Positions 17,164 to 27,275 are shown, counted from the first letter of the stretch. The stretch is DNA of 64,000 nucleotides from Sphingopyxis sp. H115 (GCF_001468465.1 NZ_LNSA01000018.1:29063-93062); one strand, 5' to 3'. Notes: generated by a model not told the origin, from the letters alone. Program-made: numbers and translations.

Positions 17164-18060
17164 ATGCGCAACGGATTTACGGCCGACGATGTCGGCACGC
17201 AAACGGGCCGGCGCTTCCTTGTCACCGGGGCCAACGCCGGTATCGGGTTCGAAGTTTCCAGGGTGTTGGCCGCGCGCGGCGCCCATGTCGTCCTCGCATG
17301 CCGCGATGCCGATAAGGCGGAGGCGGCGATGAACCGCATCCGCGTCGATGTGCCGAACGCCGACCTATCGTTCCAGCTGCTCGACCTTGCCGATCTCGAT
17401 CAGGTTCGCGATGCCGCGAAGGCGATATTGTCGGCGCCGCGGATCGATGTGCTGGTGAACAATGCCGGGGTGATGATCCCGCCGCGGTCGCTGACCAAGC
17501 AGGGGTATGAGCTACAATTCGGGGTCAACCACCTCGGCACCTTTGCGCTGACCGGCCTCGTCCATCCGCATGTCGACGATCGAATCGTCGTCACGGGCAG
17601 CATCGCGCACAAGAGCGGGGAAATGGATTACAGCGACCTATCGGCGTCGCGCGGCTATCATAATTGGGCGCGTTACCAGATGAGCAAACTTGCGAACCTG
17701 CTCTTCCTGTTCGAGCTCGACCGCCGATTGAGCGCCGCGGGCCGCGCGACGCAGGCGATCGGGTGTCATCCCGGCGTCGCGCTCACCGAATTGCAGCGCC
17801 ACCTGCCGTTGCCGCTCCGCGCGATGACCCCGCTCGCCTCGCCGTTCTTCAACAGCGCGGCGCAGGGGGCGTGGCCCACATTACAGGCGGCGACGGGCGC
17901 GCGGGTGCAGGGCGGCGACTATCTGGGCCCGCAGGGGTTGGGCGAGGTGACGGGCCGTTCGGGTCCGGCGCGCGCGGCGCGCATGGCGCGCGATCCTAAT
18001 CTGGCCGGTGAGCTGTGGCTGCGGTCGATCAAACTGACCGGGGTCGATCCGAAGCTTTGA
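17164..18060 (+). CDS. Short-chain dehydrogenase/reductase (retinol-dehydrogenase-like)
   Basis: A 298-residue SDR with GGGAGAGG before ATG 17164. Cofactor motif TGANAGIGFEVSRVLAARG (about 20), an NADP-favouring CRD after the second strand, NNAGVM (about 99), catalytic Ser in VTGSIAHKSG (about 145) and YxxxK in RYQMSKLANLLF (about 175). The architecture resembles the retinol dehydrogenase/WWOX-like SDRs common in actinobacteria and sphingomonads. Substrate unknown. It lies 16 bp after rnhB. Its stop is followed by eight T residues (18075-18082) after only a weak stem, a possible poor terminator. Confidence 0.88.
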   Translation: MRNGFTADDVGTQTGRRFLVTGANAGIGFEVSRVLAARGAHVVLACRDADKAEAAMNRIRVDVPNADLSFQLLDLADLDQVRDAAKAILSAPRIDVLVNNAGVMIPPRSLTKQGYELQFGVNHLGTFALTGLVHPHVDDRIVVTGSIAHKSGEMDYSDLSASRGYHNWARYQMSKLANLLFLFELDRRLSAAGRATQAIGCHPGVALTELQRHLPLPLRAMTPLASPFFNSAAQGAWPTLQAATGARVQGGDYLGPQGLGEVTGRSGPARAARMARDPNLAGELWLRSIKLTGVDPKL

Positions 18061-18088
18061 ACCGTCGCGGCGAATTTTTTTTGCCGGT

Positions 18089-19416
<1,328 letters not shown>

Positions 19417-19417
<1 letters not shown>

Positions 19418-20547
19418 TGTTCCAGCCGCTGACCAAGCCGGACCTCGGCGCCGCGTCGGCGGATGCGCAAATCTATTGCCGCCCGACCTGCTTCGTCGAC
19501 CGCCCGCACGAACTCGATGACAACTGCCTGCGGATCGCCGATTCTATGGTGTGGTTCGCCGCATGGCACGTCAGCCTGCGCGATGGCTTGAATGTCAAAT
19601 CGACGATCGTTCCGGTTCCCGATTGGGACGGATGGATCGCCGCGATGCCCGACCGGCTCGCCGAGGCGGCGGATACGCAGCGCGCCGGTCTCGCGCGACC
19701 GCGCGGCAATCTCCAACTTGGCGAACGAACGATCCGGCTGAACGAGCCGCAGATCATGGGCATTTTGAACGTCACCCCCGACAGTTTTTCGGACGGCGGC
19801 AAGCATGTCGATGCCGCCGCTGCGGCGGACGCGGGCTTTGCGATGGGCGCGGCGGGTGCGGCGATCGTCGACGTCGGCGGCGAATCGACGCGTCCCGGCG
19901 CACCGCTGATATGGGAAGGCGACGAGATTGCGCGTATCGAAGGCGTCGTTGCGGCGCTGGCCAAGGGCGGCGTTGCGGTGTCGATCGACACGCGCAAGGC
20001 CGCGGTGATGGAGGCCGCGCTGGCAGCGGGTGCGCGCATCGTTAACGATATTTCGGCGCTGCGCTATGACGACCGCGCGATGGATGTGGTGGTGCAGGCG
20101 GGCTGCCCCGTCGTGCTGATGCACGCGCCATCGGCCAAAAGCGACCCGCACGAGGGCGGGACCTACGGGCATGTCCTGTTCGACGTTTACGACATGCTCG
20201 CCGAACGCGTCGCGACGTGCGTCGCGGCGGGGATCGACCGCGCGAAGATCATCGTCGATCCGGGGCTTGGCTTCGGCAAGGGCGTCGGCGAGAATCTGGC
20301 GCTGATAAATGGGCTCGCGCTGTTTCACACGCTTGGCTGCCCGATCCTGTTCGGTGCGAGCCGCAAACGGATGATCGGCGCGCTCGATAACGAAGCGCCC
20401 GCCGACCAAAGGCTGGGCGGCACCGTCGCGCTCCACTATCAGGCGGCGGCGCAGGGCGCGCAGCTGCTGCGCGTCCACGACGTTGCCGAGAACCGGCAGG
20501 CGCTGCGCATCTGGCGCGGGCTGCGCGATGCCGCGTTGACGGCCTGA
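19417..20547 (+). CDS. folP: Dihydropteroate synthase with N-terminal extension
   Basis: A 376-residue protein overlapping the ccrM stop (TGATG). The catalytic barrel starts near residue 112: IMGILNVTPDSFSDGG, then DVGGESTRPGAP, SIDTRKAAV, INDISALRYD, DPGLGFGKG and FGASRKRMIG, all substrate-binding segments of DHPS. Typical DHPS has about 280 residues; here about 110 extra precede it, containing CRPTCFVDRPHELDD and WAAWHV-like aromatic stretches but no domain I can name. The extension is continuous and co-translated, so it is likely real. Function: joins pteridine pyrophosphate and p-aminobenzoate in folate synthesis; sulfonamide target. Confidence 0.93.
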
Positions 20548-20596
20548 TCGGGCGAACGACGCAACCTGGAAGGTATCGATGCGTCTCCCCTATGAG

Positions 20597-20616
20597 GGCC
20601 GCCTTTTCAGGCGGCC
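20597..20616 (+). terminator. Perfect 7-bp hairpin after folP
   Basis: GGCCGCC (20597-20603), loop TTTTCA, GGCGGCC (20610-20616), lying 50 bp after folP and 20 bp before the next start. It may terminate folP or structure the leader of the host-attachment-like gene. No U-run follows. Confidence 0.5.
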
Positions 20617-20635
20617 GGTAACAAAGGAGACTTTC

Positions 20636-21016
20636 ATGCAACTGCCCCACGACACCCATGTCGCAGTCGCCGACGGCAATCGTTTCGTGCTGTTTCGCAA
20701 CGATGGCGACGAAGGGCTGATCAATCTGGTCGATGCTTCCAGCCCGGACGTCGACACGACCAATCGGGGTGGCGCGAAACCGGAACCCCGCGACCTTGAC
20801 GAGCGTGGTCATGCGGCAGGGGTTGCGGCCTTCCTGAACAAGCTGGTGCTGGGCAATGAGGTTGAGAAGCTGCTGATCATAGCCGACCCGAATACGCTCG
20901 GCGTGATGCGCAGCCATTATCACGGCGAACTGGAAAAGCGGCTGGTTGGCGAGATCGCCAAGACGTTGACCAACAGCGACACGAGCCAGATCGAACAGGC
21001 GATCACGGCCGCCTGA
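20636..21016 (+). CDS. Host-attachment-family protein (COG5622-like)
   Basis: A 126-residue soluble protein with AAAGGAGA before ATG 20636. Sequence order THVAVADGNRFVLFRN, then a polar middle with RDLDERGHAAGVAAFLNKLV, then LLIIADPNTLGVMRSHYHGELEKRLVGEIAKTLTN resembles the family annotated as required for attachment to host cells, related to the baeRF (archaeal release factor 1-like) fold. The real biochemical role is unknown; the family is widespread in free-living alphaproteobacteria. It converges on the next gene with only 7 bp between the stops. Confidence 0.72.
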   Translation: MQLPHDTHVAVADGNRFVLFRNDGDEGLINLVDASSPDVDTTNRGGAKPEPRDLDERGHAAGVAAFLNKLVLGNEVEKLLIIADPNTLGVMRSHYHGELEKRLVGEIAKTLTNSDTSQIEQAITAA

Positions 21017-21023
21017 GCCGCCG

Positions 21024-22454
21024 TCACGCGGCGGTATCGATCCCGAGGTCGCTCAATTTGCGGTAGAGCGTCGAGCGCCCGATGCCGAGGCGGCGGGCGA
21101 CTTCGCTCATGCGGCCGCGGTAATGGCCGATCGCGAGGCGAATGACGTCGGCCTCGATCTCTTCGAGCGGGCGCAGATTGCCGTCGGGGAGGTAGAGTGT
21201 GACACCGATCGCCTCGCCGTTGATCGCAACCTCGCCGTCGCTGGCTGTGCCGCCGCCGAGTGTCGCCTCGATCGCGCGGAAATCGGCGGCGGTGAGGACG
21301 TCGGTCGTGCTGCCCACCGCGGCGCGGAACAGCACATCCTGAAGCTGACGGACGTTGCCCGGCCAGGCATAGGCGGCGAGCAGGCGCAGCGCGTCGTCGG
21401 TGACGCCGATCGGTCCCATGCCCGGAAGGCCACCGATGCGCGCGAGCAAATGGCGCGCGAGCGGGCCGACGTCGCCGCGTCGCTCGGACAGCGAGGGCAA
21501 GGTGAGCTGCGCGCTCGAGAGCGCGTAGAACAGGTCTTCGCGGAAATGTCCCGCCTCGATCAGCTTGTCGAGCGGGCTGGCGCTTGTTGCGATGATGCGC
21601 ACATCGACGCTCTGGCGGATTGATCCGCCGATCATCTGGACTTCGCCGCTGTTCAAAAACTCGACGAGCTTCGCCTGCGTTTCGAGCGGGATGCATTCGA
21701 CATGGTCGATGATGATGCTGCCGCCGTCCGCCTGGACGAGCCGGCCGACCTGCCGATCGAAAGCACCCGCAAAGGCCCCGCGTTCATGGCCGAACAGGCC
21801 CGATCCGATCAGGCCCGGCGACACCGCCGAACAATCGACCATCACCAGCGCGCCGCGCGCGCGCGGGCTCGCGCTGTGGATCGCGCGGGCAAAGACCTCC
21901 TTGCCGGTGCCCGGCTTGCCGTTGATCATCACCGGGACGCGCGCGCGCGCGGCCTTGGCGGCGATCGCGAGTGCGCTGCGGAAATTGGGACTCGACCCGA
22001 TGATTTCCTCGAAAGCCAATGGAGCACGAAGCTTTTCGGTCAGCGGACGCAGCTCGCCCTGGGGGCCGCTGGTCGACACGACACGATCGAGCGCTTCGAG
22101 CAGGCGGTCGGGGGCGATGGGTTTCTGGACGAAGTCGCTCGCCCCGGCGCGCATCGCGCCGACCGCGACTTCGACCCCGTTGCGCATCGTGATGACGACG
22201 AGCGGCAGCGCGGGGCGCCAGCGGCGCAATTCGGCGACGAATTCCGCGACCGGCATGCCGGGCACGCCCTGGTCGACCAGCACCGCGTCGAGCGCCATGC
22301 CTTCCTGCGTACCGAGTTTGGCAAGCGCGGTGTCGGTATCGGCCGCGATCACACTGCGCCAGCCGCCGCGCGACACCAATGCCGCCAGAAAGCGCTGTTG
22401 AGCAGGCTCACTGTCGACAATCATCACTGTTCGCGTGTCGCGCGTGCTTGCCAT
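21024..22454 (-). CDS. NtrC-type response regulator with degenerate sigma-54 activator domain
   Basis: A 476-residue protein. Receiver (about 1-125): MIVDSE, phosphoacceptor Asp in LVDQGVPGMP, Lys in DFVQKPI. AAA+ region (about 140-385): Walker A GKPGTGKE is intact, but the sigma-54 contact loop GAFTGA reads GAFAGA, Walker B DE reads IIIDHVE (Glu to His), and FREDLFYRL reads FREDLFYALSS, removing the second candidate arginine finger. C-terminal Fis-type helix-turn-helix EVARRLGIGRSTLYRKLSDLG is intact. It probably binds DNA but may not remodel sigma-54 holoenzyme; a sigma-70 mode as in Rhodobacter capsulatus NtrC is possible. No kinase gene is adjacent. Confidence 0.88.
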   Translation of the reverse strand: MASTRDTRTVMIVDSEPAQQRFLAALVSRGGWRSVIAADTDTALAKLGTQEGMALDAVLVDQGVPGMPVAEFVAELRRWRPALPLVVITMRNGVEVAVGAMRAGASDFVQKPIAPDRLLEALDRVVSTSGPQGELRPLTEKLRAPLAFEEIIGSSPNFRSALAIAAKAARARVPVMINGKPGTGKEVFARAIHSASPRARGALVMVDCSAVSPGLIGSGLFGHERGAFAGAFDRQVGRLVQADGGSIIIDHVECIPLETQAKLVEFLNSGEVQMIGGSIRQSVDVRIIATSASPLDKLIEAGHFREDLFYALSSAQLTLPSLSERRGDVGPLARHLLARIGGLPGMGPIGVTDDALRLLAAYAWPGNVRQLQDVLFRAAVGSTTDVLTAADFRAIEATLGGGTASDGEVAINGEAIGVTLYLPDGNLRPLEEIEADVIRLAIGHYRGRMSEVARRLGIGRSTLYRKLSDLGIDTAA

Positions 22455-22685
22455 CGTTCCGAATCTGCCCCCTGAACCAATAAGTCTATGTGGTTGTTCC
22501 GTGGATGAAGCGAGGTCTAGCCAATAGGGGTAAAGGGGCGATTAAGGCCATTCGACTTTTGCCGCGCATCGCTAGCTTCGGCTATTGAGCATAGGCGAGT
22601 GCGTAGCTAAGACCGGCGCAAAGGCCGATTCTGGACCGGGGCGGCGCGCCCGAGGCATCGAACCGGCAGCTGAAGGGGAAAAGCC

Positions 22686-22808
22686 ATGGCACAGCAGGAA
22701 ATGAAGGCGGCCGAGGAAACCTATGCGGGTTTCATCAACCTGTTCAAGATCGGGTCGATCATCACGGCGATCGTCACTGTCGGCGTCGTCCTCCTGATCG
22801 CGTCCTGA
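22686..22808 (+). CDS. aa3-type cytochrome c oxidase subunit IV-like mini-protein
   Basis: Only 40 residues: a polar start (MAQQEMKAAEETYAGFINLF) and one membrane helix (IGSIITAIVTVGVVLLIAS). The Y-x-G-F-x2-F pattern followed by a single helix is the alphaproteobacterial aa3 oxidase subunit IV family (COX4_pro_2). In this group such genes commonly sit just before pntAA, as here (7-bp gap). The structural oxidase genes are not in this window. Upstream 231 bp separate it from the divergent NtrC-type regulator; promoters for both should lie there, but none is clear. Confidence 0.78.
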   Translation: MAQQEMKAAEETYAGFINLFKIGSIITAIVTVGVVLLIAS

Positions 22809-22815
22809 CCGGACC

Positions 22816-23940
22816 GTGGTGCGCATCGCCGTCCTGAAGGAGCTCGCCGATGGCGAGACCCGCGTCGCCGCGACCCCGGAAACCGTGAAGAAATTCATTG
22901 GTCTGGGGGCTGAAGTTGCCATTGAATCCGGGGCGGGGGAGGCAGCATCGGTTGCCGATGCCGATTATAGCGCTGCCGGCGCAAGCGTCGGCAAGCGTAC
23001 CGATGTCCTGAAGGGCGCGAACATCATTCTGGGCATTCAGGGACCCGACCCGGCGACTTTGAAGGGCTTTGCCGAAGGTGCCTGGCTCGCGGCCGGGCTC
23101 AACCCCTTCGGCGAACGCGCGCGCGTCGACGATTATGCGAAGCTCGGGCTCGAGGCGCTGGCGATGGAGTTCATGCCGCGCATCACGCGCGCGCAATCGA
23201 TGGACATTCTCTCGAGCCAGGCGAACCTTGCCGGTTACAAGGCAGTTCTGATCGCCGCGAACGCCTATGGTCGTGCCTTTCCGATGATGATGACTGCCGC
23301 GGGCACGGTCAGCGCCGCAAAAGCCTTTGTGATGGGCGTCGGCGTCGCGGGGCTTCAGGCGATCGCGACCGCGCGCCGCCTTGGCGCGCAGGTCAGCGCG
23401 ACCGACGTGCGTGCGGCGACCAAGGAACAGATCCTCTCGCTTGGCGCGAAGCCGATCTTCGTCGAGACGGTGGCGGGGATCGAAGGCGAGGGCGCCGGGG
23501 GCTATGCCACCGAGATGTCCGACGAGTATAAGGCGGCACAGGCCGAACTGGTATCGTCGCACATCGCCAAGCAGGACATTGTCATCACCACCGCGCTGAT
23601 CCCGGGACGCCCCGCGCCGCGGCTGATTTCGGACGCACAGCTTGCGACGATGCGCAGCGGCAGCGTAATCGTCGACATGGCGGCCGAAAGCGGCGGCAAC
23701 GTCGAAGGCTCGGCGCCAGGCGAAACGAAGAAAATCCACGGCGTCACGGTCATAGGCGCAAAGAATATCGCCGCGATGATGCCCGCCGACACCAGCGCGC
23801 TGTTCAGCCGTAACCTCTTCAACTTTCTGTCGGCTTTTTGGGAAAAGGAAGCGGGCAAGCCGGTGCTGGACGAGGAGATCGGCAACGCCGTGCGCCTGAC
23901 GCAGGGCGGAAAGGTCGTGAACGAACGGCTGCTCGGCTAA
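22816..23940 (+). CDS. pntAA: NAD(P) transhydrogenase alpha subunit part 1 (PntAA, domain I)
   Basis: A 374-residue NAD(H)-binding domain I protein. The start is one of two consecutive GTG codons (22816 or 22819). Sequence features: KELADGETRVAATPETVKKFIGLG, RITRAQSMDILSSQANLAGYKAVL, VMGVGVAGLQAIATARRLGA (Rossmann motif about 175), DIVITTALIPGRPAPRL and NRLLFN-like end. This is the three-subunit Rhodospirillum-type arrangement, in which PntAB and PntB membrane subunits should follow. Here nothing like them follows: the next gene, 142 bp on, is a response regulator. The subunits must be elsewhere or lost. Confidence 0.92.
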   Translation: MVRIAVLKELADGETRVAATPETVKKFIGLGAEVAIESGAGEAASVADADYSAAGASVGKRTDVLKGANIILGIQGPDPATLKGFAEGAWLAAGLNPFGERARVDDYAKLGLEALAMEFMPRITRAQSMDILSSQANLAGYKAVLIAANAYGRAFPMMMTAAGTVSAAKAFVMGVGVAGLQAIATARRLGAQVSATDVRAATKEQILSLGAKPIFVETVAGIEGEGAGGYATEMSDEYKAAQAELVSSHIAKQDIVITTALIPGRPAPRLISDAQLATMRSGSVIVDMAAESGGNVEGSAPGETKKIHGVTVIGAKNIAAMMPADTSALFSRNLFNFLSAFWEKEAGKPVLDEEIGNAVRLTQGGKVVNERLLG

Positions 23941-24082
23941 GCCTGCTCGTGCCGAAAGCCCGCGTCGGCCGCCGGATCGTGCCGGCCTGACGACAATATG
24001 CCGGCGTCACCCCAATATTATTCGGGTTGCGGCGGGTGCGATATCGGCGGAATAGCTGTCATGGGCTGAGCGGGGCGCTGGC

Positions 24083-24700
24083 ATGACGGTAAAGCATAAT
24101 GTTCTGATCGTGGACGATCATCGCATCACGCAGAGCGGGCTGCGGTTCCTGTTCGATTCGCTCGATCGCTATGCGGTGGTCGGCGCGCTCGACCGCGGGG
24201 CGACGGTGGGCGCCTTTGTCCAGTCGCAGCCCGTCGATCTGGTGATTCTCGACCTCAACCTGCCCGACGTGCGCGGGATCAACGTGCTCGCCGAAATCGT
24301 CGGGTCGCGCGACATGACGGTGATCATCCTGACCGGCGAAACGCACCTCAACGAAATCCATTCGGCGCTGAAGCTCGGCGCGCGCGCGGTGGTCAGCAAG
24401 TCCGATCCGCTCGACCATATCGTCGCGGCGTGCGACGCCGCGCTGGCGGGCGATATCTATATCTCGCCGCATATCGGCGAGGCGCTCGGCAAATTCCAAC
24501 AGCCGCCAGTCGCGTTGTCGTCGCGGCAAATGGCGATCCTGCACTATCTGGCGCAGGGCGAGACCAACAAGGAAATCGCCTATCGCCTGGCGATCGCGCC
24601 GCCGACGGTATCCTTCCATATCGCCGAACTGCGGCGCAAGCTCGACGCCCCGCACAATCGTAAGATCGTCGAGCGCGCGAACGAGCTAAACCTGCTCTGA
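24083..24700 (+). CDS. LuxR/NarL-type response regulator
   Basis: A 205-residue two-domain regulator. Receiver: LIVDDHRIT (about 9), phosphoacceptor Asp in VILDLNLPDVRG (about 55), Thr in ILTGETH, Lys in VVSKSDP. C-terminal LuxR helix-turn-helix: LSSRQMAILHYLAQGETNKEIAYRL followed by TVSFHIAELRRKL. It converges with, and overlaps by 15 nt, the sensor kinase on the other strand; the pair most likely works together. A plausible target is the divergent region between the kinase and the autotransporter gene. Confidence 0.9.
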   Translation: MTVKHNVLIVDDHRITQSGLRFLFDSLDRYAVVGALDRGATVGAFVQSQPVDLVILDLNLPDVRGINVLAEIVGSRDMTVIILTGETHLNEIHSALKLGARAVVSKSDPLDHIVAACDAALAGDIYISPHIGEALGKFQQPPVALSSRQMAILHYLAQGETNKEIAYRLAIAPPTVSFHIAELRRKLDAPHNRKIVERANELNLL

Positions 24701-26929
24701 CCGGTCCGCGGCGAACAGCGGATGCGCGAGCAATTCGCGGCACGGCGGCTTGATCGCGACCATATCGACCAATTCGCTGAGCCGCCCGCGCGTAACCGTC
24801 GTATCGTCATAGGTCAGCGCGGCGACGCGGCTCGCGGCGGTTGCCAATCCGGTTTCAAAGCCCGGACGGTCGTCGAAATCGAGCAGGGTCCAGCCCTTGA
24901 GCGGCGCGCGCAACTCTTCGATGGAAACCGGGGTGGTCGTGGCAAAGGCGGCGGGCAGCAGGATGCGGATTTCGGTTCCGTCCGCGGTCGAGGATTCGAT
25001 CTTCAGCGATCCATGCAATGTGTGGATGATACGCCGCGCCGACCCGAAACCCGACCCGGTGCCTTGGACATTTTCGTCCGCGCGAATCCGCGATTCGGTA
25101 CCGCTATTGAGCGCCGCGACGACCTCCGCCGGCATTCCGATCCCGCTGTCGCGTATGACGATCATCGCCTGCCCGCCGGCGAGCGACAGGGCGATGCTCG
25201 CGCCGCCGCGGTCGGTGAATTTATAGCTGTTGCTGATCAGGTTGGCGAGCGCCCGCATCAACAGGGGCTTGTCCGAAATGATGGTGATATCGCCATCGAC
25301 GCGGACATCGAGTGACAGTTTCTTGCCGGCGAACAGCGTCTTGAACATCATCGACAGCGGTTCGACGAGCGCTTGCGCGCGAAAGCTGCTTAGCGCGACG
25401 AAGCCGGAATCGCCGGCGGCGATATTGGCACCCGAAATCGTCGTCGAAACGATTTCATTCAGGTAGTCGGCCGAACTTTCGAGCATTTCGACCAGCCCGC
25501 GATCGGCGCCCGATCCGTCGCGTCGCTTGAGCACATCGACCGCACTGTTGAGCGCCAGGATCACCTGCCGGCTGTCATGCCCCGACGCGTGTAGCAGCGC
25601 ATTCTGGCTGTTCACCGTTTCCAGCGCCGACGCCTTTTCCTCGGCCAGTCGTTTCGCCTGCTCGCTCATTTCCAGCCGTTCGGACAGCGAGCGCGCATAA
25701 TTGGCGTCGGCGGCAATCTTTTCCTGCTGGATTTTCTTGAGGTTCAACCCGAGCGCCAGCGTGACCATGACCGATTCAAAGAGCCCGACGGGGCCGGCGA
25801 GATGCCAGTTGATCGGTAGCCAGGTAAATACGCCCATCGATGCGATGGCGGCGTAGATGATGAACAGGGCCAAGCTGGCCCAGCCCACGAAAAGCGGCCA
25901 CAATTGGTACCCGAGCTGCCTCATCGCCGCATAGCCGACGAAGGGCAGGAACAGCGCGACGGCGACCGCGACGAGCCAACCCGACAGATGCAGGAAAAAT
26001 CGCATGCCCGCCGGATAGGCGGCGAGCCCCGGCTGGAGCAGCATGACCGCGACAGCGAAGAAGATCAGCGCCTTCAGCGCCATGTCGCGCCGCGGGAAAT
26101 TGATGCGTGTGTTGACGAAGCTGCGGCAGAATTGCGCCATCGACGCGGCAAAGCCGCATTTGATAAAATCCTCGACCGCCACACCCGTTAGCGGTTTGTC
26201 ATAGAGGAAGAAGATCGTGATATAGCCTTCCGAATGGATGGTATTCAGGGCAAAAAAGGCTTCCGCCACCGCGAGCCACAGAAATTCCCTGAACCCCGTA
26301 ATCGAGAAGAAGAGGAAATTGAGGAGCAGCAGCGTCAGCGCGCCCACGACGACGCCCGACACCATCGAGATATTGGCGCGTCGTTCCTTGAAAAAGCTGC
26401 CATAGCTCTGGATCCGGAGCGGCATGTAGGTCGAATTTTCGGAAACAAATTCGATCGCGACCAGCTTTTCCTGCCGCGGGGCGAGCGCAAGCTCTGCGCT
26501 GAAGGCCTGATAGGTGCCGAGATTGCGCCGCGCCGCCTCTGAATTGGTGCCGTCGACGATTAGCGAGAGCTGGCCGCGCCGCGCTTCGTAGAGCCGGAAA
26601 TGCTTGAGCGAGCCGCGGCCGGTGGTCAGGATCCAGCTGCCCTGTTCATAGCTGGCATTCCGGACTTTCAGCAGGACGACGGTCCGGGTTCCCGGCGGTC
26701 CGAAATGGATGGTCGGACCCTCGATGCGCTGCAAGGGACCGGCCAGTATCTTGTCCAGCTGGGGTGTTCGCGTCTCGCCGGGGCGCTTGGCGAACCGTAC
26801 GAAAGGCGCGAGCGGCGGGGCGTCTTCGTGCGCTTCCAGATCGAGCACCGGCAATTGCCCGGCTTCCGCGCGCGCCGGTTGCGCGGCAAAAAGGGCCATG
26901 AGGCCTAGGACCGCGTATAATAATTTCAT
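24686..26929 (-). CDS. 7TM sensor histidine kinase (7TMR-DISM type)
   Basis: A 747-residue kinase; ATG 26929 follows a GGGGG-rich site, and a GTG two codons upstream (26935) is an alternative. Order: signal peptide (to about residue 22), periplasmic DISMED2-like sandwich (about 45-170, with TVVLLKVRNASYEQGSW), seven membrane helices (about 190-390), a coiled coil (about 400-450), phosphoacceptor LHASGHDSRQVILALN (about 455), N-box NLISNSYKFTDRGG, G1 RDSGIGM, G2 GTGSGFGSARRI. About 75 residues after the ATPase domain (LKGWTLLDFDDRPGFETGL) look like a stunted receiver. DISMED2 domains usually bind carbohydrates or similar ligands. It is divergent from the autotransporter. Confidence 0.88.
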   Translation of the reverse strand: MKLLYAVLGLMALFAAQPARAEAGQLPVLDLEAHEDAPPLAPFVRFAKRPGETRTPQLDKILAGPLQRIEGPTIHFGPPGTRTVVLLKVRNASYEQGSWILTTGRGSLKHFRLYEARRGQLSLIVDGTNSEAARRNLGTYQAFSAELALAPRQEKLVAIEFVSENSTYMPLRIQSYGSFFKERRANISMVSGVVVGALTLLLLNFLFFSITGFREFLWLAVAEAFFALNTIHSEGYITIFFLYDKPLTGVAVEDFIKCGFAASMAQFCRSFVNTRINFPRRDMALKALIFFAVAVMLLQPGLAAYPAGMRFFLHLSGWLVAVAVALFLPFVGYAAMRQLGYQLWPLFVGWASLALFIIYAAIASMGVFTWLPINWHLAGPVGLFESVMVTLALGLNLKKIQQEKIAADANYARSLSERLEMSEQAKRLAEEKASALETVNSQNALLHASGHDSRQVILALNSAVDVLKRRDGSGADRGLVEMLESSADYLNEIVSTTISGANIAAGDSGFVALSSFRAQALVEPLSMMFKTLFAGKKLSLDVRVDGDITIISDKPLLMRALANLISNSYKFTDRGGASIALSLAGGQAMIVIRDSGIGMPAEVVAALNSGTESRIRADENVQGTGSGFGSARRIIHTLHGSLKIESSTADGTEIRILLPAAFATTTPVSIEELRAPLKGWTLLDFDDRPGFETGLATAASRVAALTYDDTTVTRGRLSELVDMVAIKPPCRELLAHPLFAADRSEQV

Positions 26930-27093
26930 CAGCACCCCCGCGCCGCGCGGGGAGCAGGTGCGCCATCGGGCACCCGGCGGGCGTGCGCTTCCGCGCGCCC
27001 GTCATCTGTTGCAGCCCACCCCCCGGTGATCGTCTTTCGTAACGGCCCCGGGCGCCTGTACGCAAGGGGGGCGGCAACGGCCCGTCGCAAAAT

Positions 27094-27114
27094 TACCCTA
27101 AAAAACATTGGGTA
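27094..27114. promoter_or_regulatory. TACCC-N11-GGGTA inverted repeat in the kinase/autotransporter divergent region
   Basis: TACCC (27094-27098) and GGGTA (27110-27114) flank an A-rich 11-bp centre (TAAAAAACATT). The site is roughly central in the 346-bp gene-free region (26930-27275) between the divergent sensor kinase and autotransporter genes. Half-site size and spacing suit a dimeric regulator; the LuxR-type response regulator 2.4 kb away is the obvious candidate. No other clear promoter elements were seen in this region. Confidence 0.4.
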
Positions 27115-27212
27115 GACGCTACGCCACGCCTCCTTCTAGTCATCGCGCACAAAGCCGGGGCGATCGAACCCGAAGGGCTTGAGGGCGCATAGCATTGAGG
27201 CGGGGTGGACCA

Positions 27213-27238
27213 GTCGGAGAGCCAAATGGCTCTCCGAC
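27213..27238 (+). promoter_or_regulatory. Perfect 11-bp leader hairpin before the autotransporter start
   Basis: GTCGGAGAGCC (27213-27223), loop AAAT, GGCTCTCCGAC (27228-27238), followed 37 bp later by the start codon. The stem is too close to the gene to be a terminator of anything upstream (the upstream gene is divergent). It may stabilise the mRNA, or act as an attenuator or RNA-binding site. Confidence 0.6.
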
Positions 27239-27275
27239 GAACCCCTTGCCTTGCCTGTCACGTCAAGGGGGAAAG

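Noticed and set aside
18061..18088. Rho-independent terminator after the SDR gene
   Set aside because: Eight T residues are present, but the preceding stem is only about three base pairs.
23941..24082. Remnant of pntAB after pntAA
   Set aside because: All three frames lack the expected short membrane-helix sequence; only weak GC inverted repeats are present.
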